Part shown: positions 1 to 9,990 of the stretch, in pieces | Numbering within the stretch: the first letter of the stretch is position 1 | Layout: each line of letters starts with the position of its first letter | Assembly (NCBI GenBank): GCA_030950365.1 | Contig: JAUZRQ010000046.1 | Location: forward strand, 1-39,542 | Direction: 5' to 3' | Length of the DNA: 39,542 nt | Source: Candidatus Zhuqueibacterota bacterium | GTDB taxonomy: Bacteria > Zhuqueibacterota > Zhuqueibacteria > Zhuqueibacterales > Geothermadaptataceae | Notes under the pieces: generated by a model | Seen by the model: only the letters and a program-made list of their open reading frames with translations | The model's database searches: none | Told to the model about the DNA's origin: nothing | Translations under genes and position numbers: made by a program

Positions 1-56
1 GGGGACCTGAGGAGTTGGTCTTTGTTGCAAACAGTCTTTCACAATTCGGGGAACCC

Positions 57-887
57 ATGCGATTCTTTTTCAGACTCATTCTCATCTGGATGGCTCTGAC
101 GGCGACAGCGGTGAAAACCCAGCCGGTGCAGACCGATCATGTGGAAGCGGAGCTCATTGCGGAAGTGACCATCATCCGGCCGGGGCAGCCGTTCTGGGCC
201 GGGATCCGGCTGAAAATGGAGCCGTACTGGCATGTGTACTGGAAGAACCCGGGAGATTCCGGCATGGCGCCATCGGTGGAGTGGCACCTGCCGCGCGGCT
301 TTGCGGTTAGCGACATTTTCTGGCCGTACCCTGAAAAAATCGACCTGCCACCACTGGCCAATTTTGGTTATGAAGGTGAAGTCGTGCTGCTGGTTCGCAT
401 TACGCCACCGGATCGTACGCCGCTCGGCCGCATAACCTTGAAAGCCGAAGTGGACTGGCTGGTGTGCAGGGAAATGTGCCTGCCGGGAAACGCCAGCCTC
501 AAACTGACTTTGCCGGTTCGGAAGGAACCGCCGCGGTTGAATACCCGCTGGTCTTCACTTTTCGAGCGGATGCGCGCGCGGCTCCCGCTGAACAGCGATT
601 CCTGGCGGTTCAGGGCCGGAATTGACAACGATTCCCTGCGTCTCACTCTGCGTAAACCCACCGCAGTGGCCGATCGCGTGCAATCGGCCTTCTTTTTCCC
701 GGAGCAGGAAACGCTCATTCAGCATGCCGCGCCGCAAAGGCTGATCCGGCTGGGCGAAGAGTGGCAGGTGCACGCGCGGCTGTCGGATTATTTCAAAGAA
801 GCACCGGATAGCTTGCGCGGGGTGTTGGTGCTTTACGATACAAAAAGGCAGGCGGTGACTGCAGTTGCGGTGAGAGCGGCTTTTTGA
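57..887 (+). CDS. Exported DsbD N-terminal-domain-like protein
   Basis: A 276-residue protein with an N-terminal hydrophobic signal segment (residues 1-18), so it is probably periplasmic. Residues about 28-155 resemble the N-terminal (alpha, 'DsbC') domain of the thiol:disulfide interchange protein DsbD: an aromatic/Gly-rich stretch YWHVYWKNPGDSG (57-69) and a Cys pair in WLVCREMCLPG (C137, C141). In DsbD this domain receives electrons from the membrane domain and passes them to periplasmic thiol proteins. Here the membrane domain and the C-terminal thioredoxin domain are absent, so it is a stand-alone version whose electron donor is not in the window. I chose the ATG at 57 because it is preceded by GGGGAA and gives a clean signal peptide; the in-frame TTG at 15 abuts its own GGAG and would spoil the signal. 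A redoxin gene follows 91 bp downstream on the same strand, which suggests a shared thiol-redox role (inference). Confidence 0.75.
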   Translation: MRFFFRLILIWMALTATAVKTQPVQTDHVEAELIAEVTIIRPGQPFWAGIRLKMEPYWHVYWKNPGDSGMAPSVEWHLPRGFAVSDIFWPYPEKIDLPPLANFGYEGEVVLLVRITPPDRTPLGRITLKAEVDWLVCREMCLPGNASLKLTLPVRKEPPRLNTRWSSLFERMRARLPLNSDSWRFRAGIDNDSLRLTLRKPTAVADRVQSAFFFPEQETLIQHAAPQRLIRLGEEWQVHARLSDYFKEAPDSLRGVLVLYDTKRQAVTAVAVRAAF

Positions 888-978
888 CGTGTATTCAAAG
901 AATAGGACTGGTCGCCGCTAGCAATGGACTCTGTTGCGGTGACAGGATCAAATATCTGCGAAGAATGGAGGAAGCATC

Positions 979-1590
979 ATGAGGTCGGTTATATTAGGTT
1001 TTATCGGGGCGTGCATGGTTGTGGCCAGCAGCATGGCCGCGGCGGCGGATGCGAAAGTGGGTAAACCGGCCCCGGATTTTACCCTGGTGGATTCCAATGG
1101 CAAAAAGCACACGCTTTCCGGTTACAAAGGAAAGTTCGTGGTGCTGGAGTGGGTGAATTTTGGTTGTCCGTTCGTGAGGAAACACTACAACAGCGGCAAC
1201 ATGCAGAAGCTGCAGAAGACATATACGCAGAAAGGCGTGGTGTGGCTGTCCATCTGCTCCTCGGCGCCGGGCAAACAGGGCCATTTCAGGCCGAAGAAAA
1301 TCAATGAGCTGCTGCGGAAAAAGCAGGCCCACCCAACGGCCTATTTGATTGACGCCGATGGCAAGGTGGGCAAACGGTACGGCGCCAAAACCACGCCGCA
1401 TATGTTCATCATCGATCCCGAAGGCGTTTTGATCTACGCCGGAGGCATTGATGATAAGCCGACGACCCGATTGAAGGATATCAAAACGGCGCACAACTAT
1501 GTGGCCACGGTGCTGGATGCCGTTCTGGCCGGCAAACCGGCTCCGATCAAAACCACGAAGCCCTATGGCTGTTCAGTCAAATACAAATGA
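979..1590 (+). CDS. Exported thioredoxin-fold redoxin (AhpC/TSA-like)
   Basis: A 203-residue protein with a signal peptide (residues 1-23, AxA-like end) and a peroxiredoxin/redoxin domain: VGKPAPDFTLVDSNGK (27-42), then the active-site region NFGCPFVRKHY with a single Cys (C63), and the cis-Pro region TTPHMFIID. Further cysteines are C93 and C199 in the C-terminal YGCSVKYK tail, which is characteristic of this redoxin subfamily. The role is thiol-disulfide or peroxide chemistry in the periplasm; the substrate cannot be named. The start ATG has a strong ribosome site (GGAGGAAG, about 5 bases upstream). It lies between the DsbD-N-like gene and a lipoprotein gene on the same strand, probably one transcription unit. 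Confidence 0.85.
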   Translation: MRSVILGFIGACMVVASSMAAAADAKVGKPAPDFTLVDSNGKKHTLSGYKGKFVVLEWVNFGCPFVRKHYNSGNMQKLQKTYTQKGVVWLSICSSAPGKQGHFRPKKINELLRKKQAHPTAYLIDADGKVGKRYGAKTTPHMFIIDPEGVLIYAGGIDDKPTTRLKDIKTAHNYVATVLDAVLAGKPAPIKTTKPYGCSVKYK

Positions 1591-1716
1591 GCAGCGGCGC
1601 TATTTCGAACCGCTCGCGTCGGATGAATCACTTCCGAAGGACGCCATCACTGCGGGTATTTTGAAAACGATTCCCGGTTGCGAAACATCACCTTCATGCA
1701 AAAGGAGCTTACGAGA

Positions 1717-2628
1717 ATGAAGCGGATTCGACCACCCCTGCCGTTTGCGCTTTTGGGACTGACGCTGGTTCTGGTTGTGAATTTCGTTGGATGTTCATTG
1801 ACCAAACACTTCCGTTCGTCGAAAAACGTGCTGCTGCGCACACCGCCATATTACATGGGCAAGCAGCGGAGGGTTGTGCCACCCATCGGCGTGTTCCCGG
1901 TGGAGCTCGACCGTCGATTGCAAAGGGACATGATGCGAGACGATGTTGCCAGGCGACTCCAGGAGTTTGTGGATAGGGTCAATCGTTATTTGGCCGCCAA
2001 AGCCGATGCCGATTTGATGGTGCTGCCGGCCATCGAGCGCCCCATTGAAGATGCGCCGGATGTGTATGTGGGCAACCCTCTGGGCGACGATTCGCCGGAT
2101 ACGACCGAATTCGAAGAGGAAATTAAAAATTACGGCTTCGCACCGGGTGAGCATGTGACCCTGGTTTACGCTCTGGCACCGGCCTTTGGCTGGAAACAAC
2201 GGTTGCGGCAGCTCGGCGATGAATATGGACTTCAGTATGTCGTGTTTATCACCCTTGGGATCAGTGAATATTTCCCAACGCAAATCGACTGGAAGGGGAA
2301 CAAGGCGATCTATCTGGGAACAGGGCATGCCATGCGGTTGAAATGGTTGACCTCGCTGGATGATCCCATCGAGGTGCTACATTTTACCGGCGCACTGATG
2401 GACACCACCGGTAAAATTCTGCGCGCCGGTGCCGAAGGATTTCATGCCAAACCCGGATCGTTTCTGGAGTCGGTGTTCGGCTTGCGCCGCACGCATGGCG
2501 AAGACGATATCGATGAAATTTTGCAGCTGCGACGTGAGGATTTACCTGGCAGACCGTTGGTGTGGAAGGTGGCCCTTCACAATCTAATAATCCAGCTAAC
2601 TGGAGGCCGTCGTCCCATCGTGCCGTAA
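1717..2628 (+). CDS. Putative lipoprotein of unknown function
   Basis: A 303-residue protein I do not recognise. The N-terminus is a lipoprotein signal: two basic residues, a hydrophobic core, then FVGC with Cys26 as the expected lipidated residue. The rest is soluble, with no other membrane segment, and has regular alpha/beta character; an acidic stretch occurs near residues 110-135. The sequence around TLGISEYFPTQ and YLGTGHAMRLKWLTS is distinctive but matches no family I can name. The start at 1717 is supported by AAGGAG about nine bases upstream; an earlier in-frame ATG at 1678 lacks this. Its last 33 bases overlap convergently with the 3' end of the hybrid kinase gene on the other strand. 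Confidence 0.7.
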   Translation: MKRIRPPLPFALLGLTLVLVVNFVGCSLTKHFRSSKNVLLRTPPYYMGKQRRVVPPIGVFPVELDRRLQRDMMRDDVARRLQEFVDRVNRYLAAKADADLMVLPAIERPIEDAPDVYVGNPLGDDSPDTTEFEEEIKNYGFAPGEHVTLVYALAPAFGWKQRLRQLGDEYGLQYVVFITLGISEYFPTQIDWKGNKAIYLGTGHAMRLKWLTSLDDPIEVLHFTGALMDTTGKILRAGAEGFHAKPGSFLESVFGLRRTHGEDDIDEILQLRREDLPGRPLVWKVALHNLIIQLTGGRRPIVP

Positions 2629-5600
2629 TGGCTGAGGATGCATATTCACATGCCATGCCATCGAGGGTGAGCCATTTCCTCCGCTCAGATCACCGGACGG
2701 TATCTTGTCGAGCAGACTATTCTCTGATTGCGTAGTCCGAAACGGATGTTGCTGTAATAATTCAAGTTCTTTCTGGATCTGGCCGAGAATTTCCTGAACC
2801 CGCAGCAGGATTTGACGGGCTCTCTTGAAATGCTTTTGGTCTGCGCAATGTTGCAGCGCTTTAGCCTGATCGATCAACTCTTCAGCGCCAAAATACAGTG
2901 CCACGTCCTTCATCTCATGCGCATATTGGTTTAGCGCCTCAGGGTCGTTCTCGTTAATGGCCAGCGATAGTCGCGCCGGAAATTTCACACATTGCTGATA
3001 AAATTGATCCAGCATCTTCAAAAACATGGTATGGTCGTAGTCGAGCATTTCCAGCATGCGCTGCAAATTCAAATGCTCAATTTGTGATAGCACCTCTTCC
3101 GGTTGTTCTGGCGCTTGCGAATGTGATTTCCATACCCGTACCATTTCATCCATTAACGCCTTCAACTGGATGGGTTTGGACACATATCCATCCAGCCCGG
3201 AAGCGAGAAGTTGCTCGCGGTCGCCCTTCATGGCATGCGCTGTGACTGCAATAATGGGGGTCTTACGTCCGGATTTCTTTTCGTGTTGTCGGATAACGTC
3301 TGTAGCTTCGATACCGCTCATCTTCGGCATCTGAATATCCATCAAGATGAGATCGAAGTCTGATTTGAGGTACTTTTGAACTGCTTCCTCACCATTGCGG
3401 GCAACCGTGACCTGGAACCCCTGTTTTTCCAGTAATTTGACGGCGATTTTTTCATTAACCGGATTGTCCTCGGCCAAGAGAATGCGCAACGAGCGCGGGA
3501 GCCCACCATCTGGCTGCCCAGCTTGAGTTGCGGCCCAAGATTTTTCATCGGCCGAAGCCAGCGATGAATCAGTCCTACAACTCAAATTAGCCTCGTGGTA
3601 CGTCATGCTTATTAGCTGTTGTAAAAGATTGTGGATAAGCAAAGGCTTGCTCAGATAATGCAGAGTAGTGCCATGCAGTTGGGGCATCAGTTTGACTTTT
3701 TCCCAGGGAGGAAGCGCCAAAAAAACCGGTATATCGCGTTGATTCATTATTTGGACAATGTTCTTCAAGGTGCGCGTCTGCCGGCTGTTAAATTTAAATG
3801 AATTGATGAGGACAAAAAAACGATTTCCCCGAATTGCAGGATCATCCTGTAAACGGTTTTTCAGTGCAACTAAGCTATTCAGACAAACACATTGAATGCC
3901 GACGTTTTTGAATGCACCTTTTAACGTTTTGCTTCGCAAACGGTTTTTATCTACTATGAATAGTGTTTGGGGGAGGTATGATTGGGAGATTTGCGATAGC
4001 GCTACAGACGGTTTGGTTTTACCGTTCTTGAACGCGATAGAAAAATAAAAAGTACTACCACGTCCCGGGCGGCTATCCAACCAGATTTCACCTCCCAACA
4101 GTGGAACCAACTGCCGACACAGAGCCAGGCCGAGGCCCATCCCATCGGCTTTACGGGTGTGTGAGCCATCAAGCTGCCGAAATGGCTCGAAAATGGTGTT
4201 CCATTGGTCTTGAGGAATGCCGATACCCGTATCCTGAATGGAAAAGACCAGGATTTTATTACCCCCGGTGTTGTCGGGCCCGTCTGGTTTGGATGCCGTT
4301 TTTACCTGGATAAAGATTTCGCCTTTTTGCGTAAATTTGATGCCATTTTCTACCAGGATCGAAAGAATCTTTCGCAATTTTCGGGCATCGGTGACGATAT
4401 GAACCGGAACTTCCGGGCTGATGAAACAGGAAATTTCCAAATTTTTGTTATAGGCATTGAACGAATAGAGATGCGCGATCGATTTAACGAGTTCGTATAA
4501 ATTGAATTCATGCTCCTCCAGTTTCACTGTTCCGGTTTCAACATGGGAAAAGTCAAGAATCTCATCGATTAATGATTGTAGAATTTCCGCTGAGCGTTTT
4601 ATTTCCTGAAGAAATTCTTCCTGTTCTGTGCCTTTCACGTTGCTATGCATCAGGCTGGCCATCCCGATAATGCCATTCAGCGGCGTTCGGAGCTCGTGAC
4701 TGATGTTGGCCAAAAATTGGCTTTTCAAATTCGAATTTTCCACCGCAGTTTCACGGGCTGCCTGCAGTTTTTGCTCAAATTCTTTGTGGGCACTGATATC
4801 TCGGGCGACCATCTGAATGGCCGTTTCACCGTTAAGTGTAAACGGGATGGACGCAACCTCTACATCCAGTAAATTGCCTTTCAGAGTGATCAGTTTTTCT
4901 TCTTCAAAGAAGACGGGCTTACCCGTTTCCATTGCCTGCTTTATTCTCTTATGCGCCAGATCACGGGAATCGGGATGTAGCAAATCCAGCATTTTCATGC
5001 CGATCACCTGCTCAGCCGACTCCGCTTCCAGCATGCGCACTCCTGCCGGATTGATAAAAATGATTTTGCCGTTTTGGTGAATTCCGATGAGGTCTGGGCT
5101 GAGTTCAACCAGGCTTCGAAATTTTTCTTCGTTTTCACGCAGCGCCTGCATAGTCTGCTGCAGATCACGATTGCGCTGCTGTGCCAGGGCCTGAGCCTCG
5201 TTAGCCGACTTTAACGCCTGTTGCAAAAGTCTCCTCTTGACCTGATTGTCTTGCGATACCTTCTCCATTTTGAAAATGGAGTACAATCGAATGCGGTGCA
5301 GAATGTAGCCAAGCCCGGTCCCCACAAGAATACTGAAGGAGAAATGAACGGCATTCGGCGGAGCGGCCTTCAGCAGAAACAGCGCCGCCAGCAGTAGTGT
5401 GGTGAAGGAGCTCAGCCAGAACAGGACCGGCGGCAGCAAAAACGCACCGATGCATACCTGAATTAGAATGAAATTGGTAGCATAATCGATATCGCGATAA
5501 AAAAACACCAGAATGAAGCTGTTGATTAGCAAGATTTGAAACAGCAGGAAAGCATGGAATCCCGCCCGGCGCGATGACATTTTGCCGCGGTGCACCGCCA

Positions 5601-5823
5601 TGAAGACATACAGAAAATACAGACCCATCAAAGCGGTTATTCCCCAAATCAGTGGCTGGTTCGCATTCGGAATTAGCAACGCATGCCCCAGAAAATAGAA
5701 AAAATAGAAAATTCCCAGCACTCCTGATAGGGGCTTGAGGCTGTGATAGAGATAGCGGCGCAGTAGGACGCGTTTATTATGTGCGCTTAGTTCAGATATC
5801 ATGGTCTTTTTTCGTTTTGCCAC
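2596..5823 (-). CDS. Membrane PAS hybrid histidine kinase with receiver and Hpt domains
   Basis: A 1075-residue multidomain sensor kinase. Order: about six membrane segments (residues 33-180), coiled coil (190-232), PAS domain (233-345), HisKA with phospho-acceptor His376 in [13 protein letters not shown], HATPase_c with N box ENGIKF (492-497), DTGIGIP (531-537) and GMGLGLAL (561-568), a degenerate receiver (about 618-740; Asn674 stands where the phospho-Asp should be), a canonical receiver (780-895; acidic pair E785/D786, phospho-Asp829, Lys883), and an Hpt domain (about 925-1010; phospho-His969 in YAHEMKDVA). This is an ArcB/BarA-like phosphorelay layout. The first codon is GTG at 5823; an ATG at 5802 is a possible alternative and neither has a strong ribosome site. 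It lies 91 bp downstream of the propeller kinase gene on the same strand and is the only one of the three kinases with an Hpt. Confidence 0.9.
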   Translation of the reverse strand: MAKRKKTMISELSAHNKRVLLRRYLYHSLKPLSGVLGIFYFFYFLGHALLIPNANQPLIWGITALMGLYFLYVFMAVHRGKMSSRRAGFHAFLLFQILLINSFILVFFYRDIDYATNFILIQVCIGAFLLPPVLFWLSSFTTLLLAALFLLKAAPPNAVHFSFSILVGTGLGYILHRIRLYSIFKMEKVSQDNQVKRRLLQQALKSANEAQALAQQRNRDLQQTMQALRENEEKFRSLVELSPDLIGIHQNGKIIFINPAGVRMLEAESAEQVIGMKMLDLLHPDSRDLAHKRIKQAMETGKPVFFEEEKLITLKGNLLDVEVASIPFTLNGETAIQMVARDISAHKEFEQKLQAARETAVENSNLKSQFLANISHELRTPLNGIIGMASLMHSNVKGTEQEEFLQEIKRSAEILQSLIDEILDFSHVETGTVKLEEHEFNLYELVKSIAHLYSFNAYNKNLEISCFISPEVPVHIVTDARKLRKILSILVENGIKFTQKGEIFIQVKTASKPDGPDNTGGNKILVFSIQDTGIGIPQDQWNTIFEPFRQLDGSHTRKADGMGLGLALCRQLVPLLGGEIWLDSRPGRGSTFYFSIAFKNGKTKPSVALSQISQSYLPQTLFIVDKNRLRSKTLKGAFKNVGIQCVCLNSLVALKNRLQDDPAIRGNRFFVLINSFKFNSRQTRTLKNIVQIMNQRDIPVFLALPPWEKVKLMPQLHGTTLHYLSKPLLIHNLLQQLISMTYHEANLSCRTDSSLASADEKSWAATQAGQPDGGLPRSLRILLAEDNPVNEKIAVKLLEKQGFQVTVARNGEEAVQKYLKSDFDLILMDIQMPKMSGIEATDVIRQHEKKSGRKTPIIAVTAHAMKGDREQLLASGLDGYVSKPIQLKALMDEMVRVWKSHSQAPEQPEEVLSQIEHLNLQRMLEMLDYDHTMFLKMLDQFYQQCVKFPARLSLAINENDPEALNQYAHEMKDVALYFGAEELIDQAKALQHCADQKHFKRARQILLRVQEILGQIQKELELLQQHPFRTTQSENSLLDKIPSGDLSGGNGSPSMAWHVNMHPQPLRHDGTTASS

Positions 5824-5914
5824 ACTGGGTCATTCCAATTTAAATATCACAAAAACGATGCTGCCTCAAGTCTGTGCCATCCCTCGATTGGAAAATCCGG
5901 TTGCCGTCACCGGC

Positions 5915-8900
5915 TCATTTATCATTTTTAACTGGCTTCTCTTGCTGCTGATGGGTGCCTTTCTCCATGATGTCTTTAACTGGGCGTGCTGAACTGATTT
6001 CTTCCAGCGTCTTGTAAAGCTCCTCGGCCTGAATGGGCTTGGAGATATATCCGTCCATGCCGGCCCGTAGACATTTTTCGCGATCTCCCTTCATGGCATG
6101 AGCCGTCATCGCGATGATCGGAATGTGCTCGCCGGTCGATTTCTCGCGGTCGCGGATGCGCTGGGTGGCCTCGAAGCCGTTCATGACCGGCATCTGTACG
6201 TCCATAAAAATCAGGTCAAAGGACTGATTCTCAAGCTTATCCAGAGCTTCCTGCCCGTTGTTGGCGATCGTTACCTGGTGGCCTGCTTTTTCAAGCAAGC
6301 GCATGGCCAGCTTCTGATTGACCAGATTGTCTTCCACGAGCAAAATGTTTAATGACCGTAAGGTGTATTCCAGGTATGTCTCGCTTAGCGGAGCGGCGGT
6401 GTGCTCGTGTAAAAGTTCTTCCGATTCCGAAAAGCTGTTGATGATTTGGTTGAGCAATTCCGACTGCTTAATTGGCTTCATGATGAAGCCGGTGACGCTG
6501 TCCCCCAGCCTGGCTACTTCCAGACGTTGGCCCGCCGGAATCAAAATGATTTTCTTCGATAGGTCTCCCCATCGTTTTTTTTCGTGCTGGTTGATGCTTT
6601 CGATTAGTTCTTGCACGCTAAGGCCGTCCCGCAGCGATGAATCCAAAAGTATCAGATCATAGTGCTGATCAATGCTATCACAAACTTGCTTCAAACCACT
6701 GGCAAGTGAAAATTTCGGATGGAACCCCCAGTTTTTCAACATGTCCTGCAATATTTTTCGGCAGGTGTCGTTTCGCTCCAAAATGAAAATTTGTAAATCG
6801 CTCAATTTTTGCGGAATCAAAATATTTTCCCGGTTTTTCTCTTCCAGCACGCCAAACGGTAGGTGGAATTGAAACACGCTGCCTTTGCCCACTTCGCTTT
6901 CGAGCCAGATGTCGCCGCCCATCAGTTCAATGAGTTTCTTGCTAATGGCCAACCCCAGGCCGGTGCCGCCGTACTTGCGCGTGGTAGAGCCGTCCGCCTG
7001 GGTGAATGCTTCGAAAATTTTCGCCTGCTTGTCTTTGGGAATGCCAATGCCCGTATCGCGCACCTTGAAATAGAGTTCGGTATAGGCGTCCAGATTGGAC
7101 GGTAAATAGGTTGGCAGCGATAGGCTGTCGCCCTCATTTTTTGGCTTCGACTTTTGGGATTGCTTCTCCCACAGGTAACATTCGACTGAGACTTCGCCCG
7201 TCTGCGTGAATTTGATCGCATTGCCGACCAGATTGATGATGACCTGTTTGAGGCGATCCCGATCGCCAACTAGATGGTCGGGCACGTCATTGGCAATGTA
7301 GTAATTCAGCACCAGGCCCTTTTCCTGGGCGCGGATGGCAAGGACTTTCAGCGTGTCCGCGATCATGTCGCGCAGATTGAATCCGATGGCATCGAGCTCG
7401 AATTTGCCGGCTTCAATTTTTGAAAAATCAAGAATTTCATTGATGATCGAGAGCAGGGTTTCGCCGGAACTGACGATGATGTTGGCATATTCGCGTTGTT
7501 CGGGGTTGAGATTGGTTTCCAGCAGCAGACGCGCCATGCCAATCACGCCGTTCATGGGGGTGCGGATTTCGTGGCTCATGTTAGCCAGAAATTCGCTTTT
7601 GGCGCGGTTGGCCGCCTCTGCCATCTGGCGGGCCTCTTCGAGTTCCAGTGTGCGTTCTTTAACTTTTTGCGACAGCATGCGATTAATGCGCCGGATTTGT
7701 TTGATGCGCAGCCGCACGGCCCCGAATATGGCGGCACCGAGTGCCATCAACGAGAACCCAATGAACCAGGCCCGCTCCCAGATCGGTGGCAGCACCCGGA
7801 AGGTGACGGTGGCTTCTTGCTGGCTCACCACCCCATCACTATTGATAGCGCGTACGTGGAAGGTGTATTTACCATCGTCCAAATTGGTGTACCGCCTCAC
7901 CCGCAGCGGTGTCGGATCGCTCCATTTGTTCTCAAAACCCTCCAGGTAAACCTGATAACGTACCGCATCTTCATTTTTGAAGGAAAGGCCAATGTATTCG
8001 AATTTGATGGTTTTCTCTTTGTGCGAAAACGTCAATTCTGGTTGCGGCGGCCCGTTGTAGCGGTCGGTTTTAATTCTCAAAAGATACGGGACGGGTGGAA
8101 TAAGTATCGGGCGGTCGCGGTCGGGAGCATAGCGGGTCAGGCCCATGACGGTGCCGATCCAGAGATTGCCAGAACGGTCAGTTACCATGCAGTGGATGTT
8201 GACCTCGTCACCGGCGAGGCCGCTGCGCGAATTGTAGTTTTTCCAGGTTTGACCGTCAAATCGGTCGATACCGCGATTGGTACCAAACCAGAGATGCCCG
8301 AGGGCATCTTCGGTGATCGCCCAAACCACATGATGAGATAGGCCATCGTTTTCATCGTACACAGAAAAGTGCCGGCCGTCGAATTTGGCTGCGCCCCGGG
8401 CGGTGGCCAGCCAGAGATTACCGTGGTGATCCTGCATTAAATCGTAAACTTTATTGCTAGCCAGCCCGTCTTCTTTGGTGAAATGGCGGATTTCGCCGTT
8501 CTGAATGCGACACAGTCCGGCGCCGTTGGTGGCCAGCCAAACGACACCATTTTCAGCGATGAGAACATCCCAGATGGATGGCGCTTTCAACCCATCATTC
8601 GTGCCGATGTTATGAAAAATCGGGATGCGATCGCGTGGATCGAAAATCGACACGCCTTTTTCCGTGGCTAGCCAGATCATGCCACTGGAATCCTGGGCCA
8701 TGGCGCGGACATAGTTGCCGATCATGCCGTCTTTCATGTCAAAGGTCTCGAAGCCATGGTTACTGAAGCGAATCAGGCCGGAAAACGAGCCGATCCAGAG
8801 CGTGCCGTAAGAATCACGGAGGATGGCGCGAATAGTACTGGTTTTCAGACCGTCGTCATCGTTAAAAATACGAAACTGACCATCATGCCACCGCACCAGG

Positions 8901-9985
8901 CCGCCGCTATTGGTGCCGATCCACATCGTGTCGCCCCGGTCTTCGTAAATGGCCGTGATGTAGTTGTCCGGCAGACCGAGGTCGGTGGTGTACGATTCGA
9001 ACGCCTCCTGCGCCAGCTTGCTGACGCCGCCGGCGGTGCCAAACCACATGTTGCCTTCCCGATCCTGCAGCAGCGAAAACACCCGGTTATTTATCAACCC
9101 GTTTTCTAACCGAATGGGGGAAAAACGATGATTGCGGTAGCGATAGACCCCGTGGCCATTGGTGGCGATCCACAATGTGCCATCCATTGAGAAAATCAGC
9201 GAATAGGCTTCGGTTTTCGGAAGCCCCTGCTCTTCGGAAAAGTTGTCGATTTGATAGCGCCCACCCGAAATCGGGGTCAGCCGGGAAAGGCCTTCATCGG
9301 TTGAGACCCAGAGGTTTTTATCGGAATCCAGTGCCATATCAAAGACAATGTCGCTAACCAGCCCGTCCTCAGCAGAAATGTGCATGAGAGTATCATCCTG
9401 AAATTTGAACAGCCCGGCTCCGGTCACGCCGATCCACAAATTACTTGCTTGATCCTCGATGATGGTACGCACAAACGTGTCTTCCGGTCGGTCCACCAGC
9501 CGCAATACGGAAAAGGATTGACCATCGTAGATGATCACGCGCGCGCTGTCGCTGCCAAACAGCAATCGGCCCCGTTTGTCTTCGAAAATGCAAAAAACGC
9601 GGCGCACGTCGAAGTTCACGGCGGGGTTAAATTGCTTCAATTGGCCGGAGCCCGGGTACTCGTATTCAAAGTAGGCGATTCCGCCACCCAGCGTGCCCAG
9701 CCAGACCCGACCATGGCTATCTTCGAAAAGGCTATACACGATATGGCTGCCTTTCAGGCCAGAGGTGCGGTCAAAAATCTGGAAATAGACGCCATCATAG
9801 CGGGCCGCGCCGCCCGCCGTGCCGAACCAGATGAAGCCTTTCCGGTCCTGCAAAATGGCGTGCACCTGCGATTGCGGCAGACCGTCAGCCACCGTGTAGT
9901 TCTTGATTTGCAGTTTCTGGGCGTTCGCGCTATAGCCGAGCGTGATTAAAACAGCCAAAAGTTGTATAAAGGCGAATTTTTTCAT
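5915..9985 (-). CDS. Propeller-sensor hybrid histidine kinase (HTCS-like, no HTH)
   Basis: A 1356-residue hybrid kinase. A signal peptide (1-23) precedes 14 two-component-regulator propeller repeats (about 30-620; each of the form GL..N.V..I..D..G.LWIGT..GL.R.DG), which would make two seven-bladed propellers. A Y_Y_Y domain follows (about 655-732), then one membrane helix (about 738-758), coiled coil, HisKA with His805 in [10 protein letters not shown], HATPase_c, a first receiver that keeps the phospho-Asp (LILLDSS) and Lys (FIMKPIK) but has a weakened acidic pocket, and a canonical second receiver (LLVEDN, MDVQMP, SKPIQ). Bacteroides HTCS proteins share the sensor layout but end in an AraC-type HTH; this one ends after the receiver. 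The start at 9985 gives the signal peptide and sits five bases after the upstream stop, with a weak ribosome site, so translation is probably coupled to the upstream paralogue. Confidence 0.92.
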   Translation of the reverse strand: MKKFAFIQLLAVLITLGYSANAQKLQIKNYTVADGLPQSQVHAILQDRKGFIWFGTAGGAARYDGVYFQIFDRTSGLKGSHIVYSLFEDSHGRVWLGTLGGGIAYFEYEYPGSGQLKQFNPAVNFDVRRVFCIFEDKRGRLLFGSDSARVIIYDGQSFSVLRLVDRPEDTFVRTIIEDQASNLWIGVTGAGLFKFQDDTLMHISAEDGLVSDIVFDMALDSDKNLWVSTDEGLSRLTPISGGRYQIDNFSEEQGLPKTEAYSLIFSMDGTLWIATNGHGVYRYRNHRFSPIRLENGLINNRVFSLLQDREGNMWFGTAGGVSKLAQEAFESYTTDLGLPDNYITAIYEDRGDTMWIGTNSGGLVRWHDGQFRIFNDDDGLKTSTIRAILRDSYGTLWIGSFSGLIRFSNHGFETFDMKDGMIGNYVRAMAQDSSGMIWLATEKGVSIFDPRDRIPIFHNIGTNDGLKAPSIWDVLIAENGVVWLATNGAGLCRIQNGEIRHFTKEDGLASNKVYDLMQDHHGNLWLATARGAAKFDGRHFSVYDENDGLSHHVVWAITEDALGHLWFGTNRGIDRFDGQTWKNYNSRSGLAGDEVNIHCMVTDRSGNLWIGTVMGLTRYAPDRDRPILIPPVPYLLRIKTDRYNGPPQPELTFSHKEKTIKFEYIGLSFKNEDAVRYQVYLEGFENKWSDPTPLRVRRYTNLDDGKYTFHVRAINSDGVVSQQEATVTFRVLPPIWERAWFIGFSLMALGAAIFGAVRLRIKQIRRINRMLSQKVKERTLELEEARQMAEAANRAKSEFLANMSHEIRTPMNGVIGMARLLLETNLNPEQREYANIIVSSGETLLSIINEILDFSKIEAGKFELDAIGFNLRDMIADTLKVLAIRAQEKGLVLNYYIANDVPDHLVGDRDRLKQVIINLVGNAIKFTQTGEVSVECYLWEKQSQKSKPKNEGDSLSLPTYLPSNLDAYTELYFKVRDTGIGIPKDKQAKIFEAFTQADGSTTRKYGGTGLGLAISKKLIELMGGDIWLESEVGKGSVFQFHLPFGVLEEKNRENILIPQKLSDLQIFILERNDTCRKILQDMLKNWGFHPKFSLASGLKQVCDSIDQHYDLILLDSSLRDGLSVQELIESINQHEKKRWGDLSKKIILIPAGQRLEVARLGDSVTGFIMKPIKQSELLNQIINSFSESEELLHEHTAAPLSETYLEYTLRSLNILLVEDNLVNQKLAMRLLEKAGHQVTIANNGQEALDKLENQSFDLIFMDVQMPVMNGFEATQRIRDREKSTGEHIPIIAMTAHAMKGDREKCLRAGMDGYISKPIQAEELYKTLEEISSARPVKDIMEKGTHQQQEKPVKNDK

Positions 9986-9990
9986 TTCGG

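Noticed and set aside
15-56. A TTG-initiated N-terminal extension of the first gene.
   Set aside because: The Shine-Dalgarno-like GGAG directly abuts the TTG, and the extension would precede and spoil the signal peptide.
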